From NCBI RefSeq assembly GCF_004103755.1, contig NZ_CP035283.1, forward strand, positions 1,860,001 through 1,924,000: a stretch of DNA of 64,000 nt, in the 5' to 3' direction. The position numbers and the translations under genes were made by a program. Below the pieces are notes generated by a model. That model saw only the letters and a program-made list of their open reading frames with translations. It searched no databases and was not told the DNA's origin. The DNA is from Caproiciproducens sp. NJN-50. GTDB taxonomy: Bacteria > Bacillota > Clostridia > Oscillospirales > Acutalibacteraceae. Positions 61,123 through 64,000 of the stretch are shown here, in pieces; the stretch's first letter is position 1, and every line of letters begins with the position of its first letter.

Positions 61123-61584
61123 TTGGAACGCGATTCAGCAGCTACCCATCAGCTTATTTTCATACAAGAACTTTGAAGATCAAACGGATTCTGTTTTGAT
61201 CGTTAAGCTTTTTCATAATGAACTGCTTTGTGAATGTTCCATGATTCAAGATCAGGATGCTGCAAGCGACACCAAAGAGCAGGCCGATACCAGAAAACGC
61301 AAATTGCATTGGTTTTGCTTAATTTGGCTTTTTCTGTCTGCTGACTATTGATTTCTTCAGCTTGCCGAGGACTTGAACAGCCCTGGAAAGGGCCTGATAC
61401 CAGCTAGTTTCAAGAGGAACACAATATCGCTGTCCGTATATTGCCATATACTAATACTCCAAAGCAGGATGACAATAAAAACACCTCAAGCAGCACGGTT
61501 GGGAGGCGCCGCTTTCTTTTCCGCATAGACAAACGAAACGGGAATCTGGCCTTTACGGATAACAACCCGAACAAGCAATCGGAC
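61109..61584. other. Intergenic, no gene seen
   Basis: About 475 bases between the terminator and the end of the alcohol dehydrogenase gene. Reading frames here are short and unsupported. Around 61495-61510 on the plus strand is ggttgggaggcgccgc, part of a weak stem; nothing else noticed. Confidence 0.4.
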
Positions 61585-62754
61585 TTAAAGCGCCATACGA
61601 TAAATCTCCCTGGCGATCTCCTCGGTAAGCTTGACGAAACTGCCATGGTTTGGAGCCCCGTGGAACATGTTCCTGGCCAGGCCCGGGATGTCCTCTTCCT
61701 TGCCGCCAATCTCACTGATGGCAGTGGGCATGCCGATGGATTTTACAAACTTCTGGAACGCGGCGATACCCTCCCTAGCCGTGGTCTCCGGATCTTCAAA
61801 GTTCATCTGGCACCCCCAGACTCTGGTCGCGTATTGTACGAAACGGCCAACACCCTGATGTTTCATCGCGTAGGTCATCCAGGACGGGAACAAAATAGCC
61901 AGTCCGGCACCGTGAGAGCAGCCGTAAGTGGTAGACAGCTCGTTCTCCATATGGTGTGTACCCCAATCCTGCTGACGGCCCACGCCGGTGATGTTGTTGT
62001 GAGCCACCATGGCCGCCCACATGATATTGGCGCGCGCCCCATAGTTGCCGGGATCGGCCATGACGCGCCTGCCTTCTTTGATCATGGTCAGCATGACGGC
62101 CTCCAGGAGACGGTCCGTCAGCTCCACGTCCTTGGAATGAGAGAAATAGCGCTCCATGCAATGAGACATGATGTCTGTAATTCCGCTGGCCGTCTGGTAG
62201 GGAGGAAGCGAAGTAGTCAATTCAGGATTCATAATGGAGAACCTGGGACGGAGGACATCGCCGTCGGCGCATCTCTTATACATACCATCCTCATTGGTGA
62301 CGACGGAGTCAGTGGATCCTTCGCTGCCGGAGGCTGCCAGGGTCACAATCGCAGCGATGGGAAGGGCTTCCGTCACAGGCTTGCCGCAGTAGAAGTCCCA
62401 GAAATCCCCGTCATAGGGAACGCCCAGGGCAATGGCCTTTGCGGAGTCGATAACACTGCCGCCGCCGATCGGCAGCAGAAAATCGACTTTTTCCTTGCGC
62501 GCCAGTTCGATTCCCTTATAAATCAAACCGCTTCTGGGGTTGGGCTTCACGCCGCCCAGCTCGATATAAGAGACGTTCTCCGCATCCAGGGAAGCCTTCA
62601 CCCGGTCAAGCAGGCCGGACCTCACAATAGAGCCGCCGCCGTAATGGATCAGGACCTTGTGGCCGCCGTAGCGCTTGACATACTGTCCGGTCTGTTCTTC
62701 GGTGCCTTTACCGAAAACAAAGTATGTAGGGCTGTAAAACGTAAAATTTTCCAT
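61585..62754 (-). CDS. Iron-containing alcohol dehydrogenase (butanol dehydrogenase-like)
   Basis: 389 residues, group III alcohol dehydrogenase. NAD(P) loop LPIGGGSVIDSAKAIAL; metal ligands in PELTTSLPPYQTASGITDIM, MSHCMERYF, GCSHGAGLAI and NMFHGAPNHGS. The closest plan is NAD(P)H-dependent butanol dehydrogenase BdhA/YqhD, reducing aldehydes made by fermentation. AGGAGG precedes ATG. Complete; nfnBA lies upstream on the same strand, a likely NADPH source (inference). Confidence 0.88.
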   Translation of the reverse strand: MENFTFYSPTYFVFGKGTEEQTGQYVKRYGGHKVLIHYGGGSIVRSGLLDRVKASLDAENVSYIELGGVKPNPRSGLIYKGIELARKEKVDFLLPIGGGSVIDSAKAIALGVPYDGDFWDFYCGKPVTEALPIAAIVTLAASGSEGSTDSVVTNEDGMYKRCADGDVLRPRFSIMNPELTTSLPPYQTASGITDIMSHCMERYFSHSKDVELTDRLLEAVMLTMIKEGRRVMADPGNYGARANIMWAAMVAHNNITGVGRQQDWGTHHMENELSTTYGCSHGAGLAILFPSWMTYAMKHQGVGRFVQYATRVWGCQMNFEDPETTAREGIAAFQKFVKSIGMPTAISEIGGKEEDIPGLARNMFHGAPNHGSFVKLTEEIAREIYRMAL

Positions 62755-62858
62755 ACAGTAAAACCTCCTGAATTAAGTAGTTGATAATAGAATGATATAT
62801 TTTTCAAAACCGACCGCCTTGCAATTAGGATAGTCGATTTACAACGCCCGTGATGTGC

Positions 62859-63808
62859 TTACCTACATCTCTTTTTTGCCGTGTCTCGCTTCTTCTGAAT
62901 TTTGTTCCGGCAGTACTCGTCAATTGACCTGGCTGCGTGTTTTCCCGCACCCATGGCCAAGATCACGGTTGCGGCCCCGGTAGCTGCGTCGCCGCCGGCA
63001 AAGACGCCTTCGAGGCTGGTATGGCCGTCTTCATCCGCAGCTACACAGCCCTTCCGCGTTTTCTCCAATCTCTCGGTGCCCCTGGTGCTCATGGGGTTGG
63101 GAGAAGTGCCCAGCGCCATGATGACGGCATCCACTTCCATCTTGAACTCGCTGCCCCGGATGGACTCGGGGCGGCGCCGGCCGGACGCGTCGGGTTCACC
63201 CAGAGCCATCCGCATGCAGGTCACGGACTCCACGGAGCCCTTTCCATCACCCTCAATGGAGATGGGGTTCGTCAGCAGGTCGAAAAGAATGCCCTCTTCT
63301 CTGGCATGGTGGATCTCCTCTCGGCGGGCGGGCAGTTCCCGCTCTCCCCGGCGGTAGACGATATGTACCTCTCCACCCAGTCGTTTGGCGCAGCGGGCAG
63401 CGTCCATGGCTACGTTTCCGCCGCCCACCACGGCAACCCTTTTGCTGCGGAGGATCGGAGTCGCACTCCCCTCCTTGTAAGCCTTCATCAGATTGATCCG
63501 GGTCAGGTACTCATTGGCGGAATAGACGCCCACCAGGCTCTCGCCGGGGATCTTCATAAACATGGGAAGACCGGCTCCGGAGCCGATAAACACGGCTTCG
63601 TAGCCCCGCTCAAATAGCTCCGGGATCGTCAGGACCCTGCCGATGACCATATTCCCACCGGGCACCCGCCTGCACAGGCGGGTTTTCCGCAGTTCAGGCA
63701 CCGCTTGGCCTCATTGATAGCTTGTTCCAGCGTGTAACCCTGAGCCACCTCTAAAAAGTTACGATTGCGGATCCGGGGATCCTGTTCCGGCATAGGGGTC
63801 TTATTCAT
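62859..63808 (-). pseudogene. nfnB: NfnB / glutamate-synthase small-chain-like subunit with internal deletion
   Basis: The N-terminal piece from ATG 63808 (MNKTPMPEQDPRIRNRNFLE, CLNCGKPACAGGCPVG) is followed near 63655 by NMVIGRVLTIPELFERGYEA in another frame. The ~150 residues expected between them, including the second Cys cluster and first FAD motif, are missing. The C-terminal part has the NADPH loop VAVVGGGNVAMDAARCA and FAVGDAATG-like FAGGDAATGAATV. A recombination deletion or assembly collapse explains this. Confidence 0.78.
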
Positions 63809-64000
63809 CTGCATATTCAGCATGGAGGGCACCCCCTTCCATGCGGCAGAAATGCTTTCTCTTCCGCCGATCTTCAAAGTCTTTGTAAGTGGCGTTCCGG
63901 GCGATAACCTCGTCAAAATCCACCTGATGGCCGTCGAAATCCGGACCGTCCACGCAGGCGAATTTCGTCTCCCCTCCTACGGTCAGGCGACACCCGCCGC
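63801..64000 (-). CDS. nfnA: NfnA-like FAD/NAD-binding subunit, C-terminal end only (continues beyond window)
   Basis: The minus-strand frame entering at 64000 reads CRLTVGGETKFACVDGPDFD, GHQVDFDEVIARNATYKDFE to a stop at 63801, eight bases into nfnB. VGGExxFACxDGPxFxxHxVDFD is the C-terminal [2Fe-2S]/FAD signature of sulfide/dihydroorotate-dehydrogenase-like NfnA. With NfnB it forms the electron-bifurcating NADH-dependent ferredoxin:NADP+ oxidoreductase. Confidence 0.78.
   Translation of the reverse strand, partial: GGCRLTVGGETKFACVDGPDFDGHQVDFDEVIARNATYKDFEDRRKRKHFCRMEGGALHAEYADE

Noticed and set aside
61441..62784. 447-codon plus-strand frame
   Set aside because: Antisense shadow of the alcohol dehydrogenase.

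Overview
The window looks like chromosomal DNA of an anaerobic, low-oxygen Firmicute of the class Clostridia (probably Oscillospiraceae/Ruminococcaceae-like). The evidence is strong AGGAGG ribosome sites, a Tn1549/CD1110-type conjugation operon, Hcp, rubredoxin and NfnAB redox proteins, a fumarate-reductase-like operon, and a type I-C CRISPR remnant. Most of it is accessory DNA: nested, partly decayed integrative conjugative elements (ICEs), two complete insertion sequences, one tyrosine-recombinase trio, and cargo islands. No rRNA or tRNA gene was recognised.

Layout. (1) 1-3854: an element end made of a sigma-region-4 protein, a terminator, a ~430-nt untranslated block, a stand-alone serine-recombinase domain without its catalytic serine, a 51-aa protein, and a large serine recombinase truncated at its 3' end; an IS5-family element sits inside. 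(2) 3984-19529, minus strand: conjugation and maintenance operon (virB4, amidoligase, gamma-glutamylcyclotransferase, NlpC/P60 hydrolase, ParM/ParR-like, MobC-like, Sel1-repeat relaxase, primase, AbiE toxin-antitoxin, virD4, HTH protein). (3) 19600-21333: MarR regulator plus MFS exporter. (4) 21396-23757 and 33638-35980: a ~2.35-kb block (methyltransferase remnant, PrgI-like, 199-aa and 240-aa genes) present twice in opposite orientation. Between the copies lie the recombinase trio and a nitrosative/redox-stress cluster (split permease, two Crp/Fnr regulators, Fe-S protein, cupin, rubredoxin, Hcp, ferredoxin, HD protein). (5) 36095-39006: ArsR-controlled permease operon. (6) 39355-41336: second copy of the element-end module, lacking the IS5 insertion. 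(7) 41.3-46.7 kb: debris (bacteriocin-type ABC operon, ardA pseudogene, IS1182-family element, small membrane genes). (8) 46.8-53.4 kb, minus strand: cadC, broken cadA, substrate-binding protein, fumarate reductase CAB, broken apbE. (9) 53.6-58.8 kb: fragments of a second ICE (virB4 twice, amidoligase) and an intact fic gene. (10) 58.9-64 kb: dtxR, cas1 and CRISPR remnants, an epimerase, an iron alcohol dehydrogenase, and nfnBA.

How it fits together. Region 2 with region 4 would encode DNA processing (relaxase, MobC, VirD4), a VirB4/PrgI secretion channel with a wall hydrolase, and stabilisation (ParM, AbiE). Hairpins with T-tracts lie directly in front of several of these genes, and the one before virB4 is conserved with compensatory changes in three copies, which hints at readthrough control. 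The most unusual signal is the duplicated element-end module: the untranslated block is conserved between copies and two of its helices carry compensatory base changes, so it is very likely a structured RNA working next to a catalytically dead recombinase domain.
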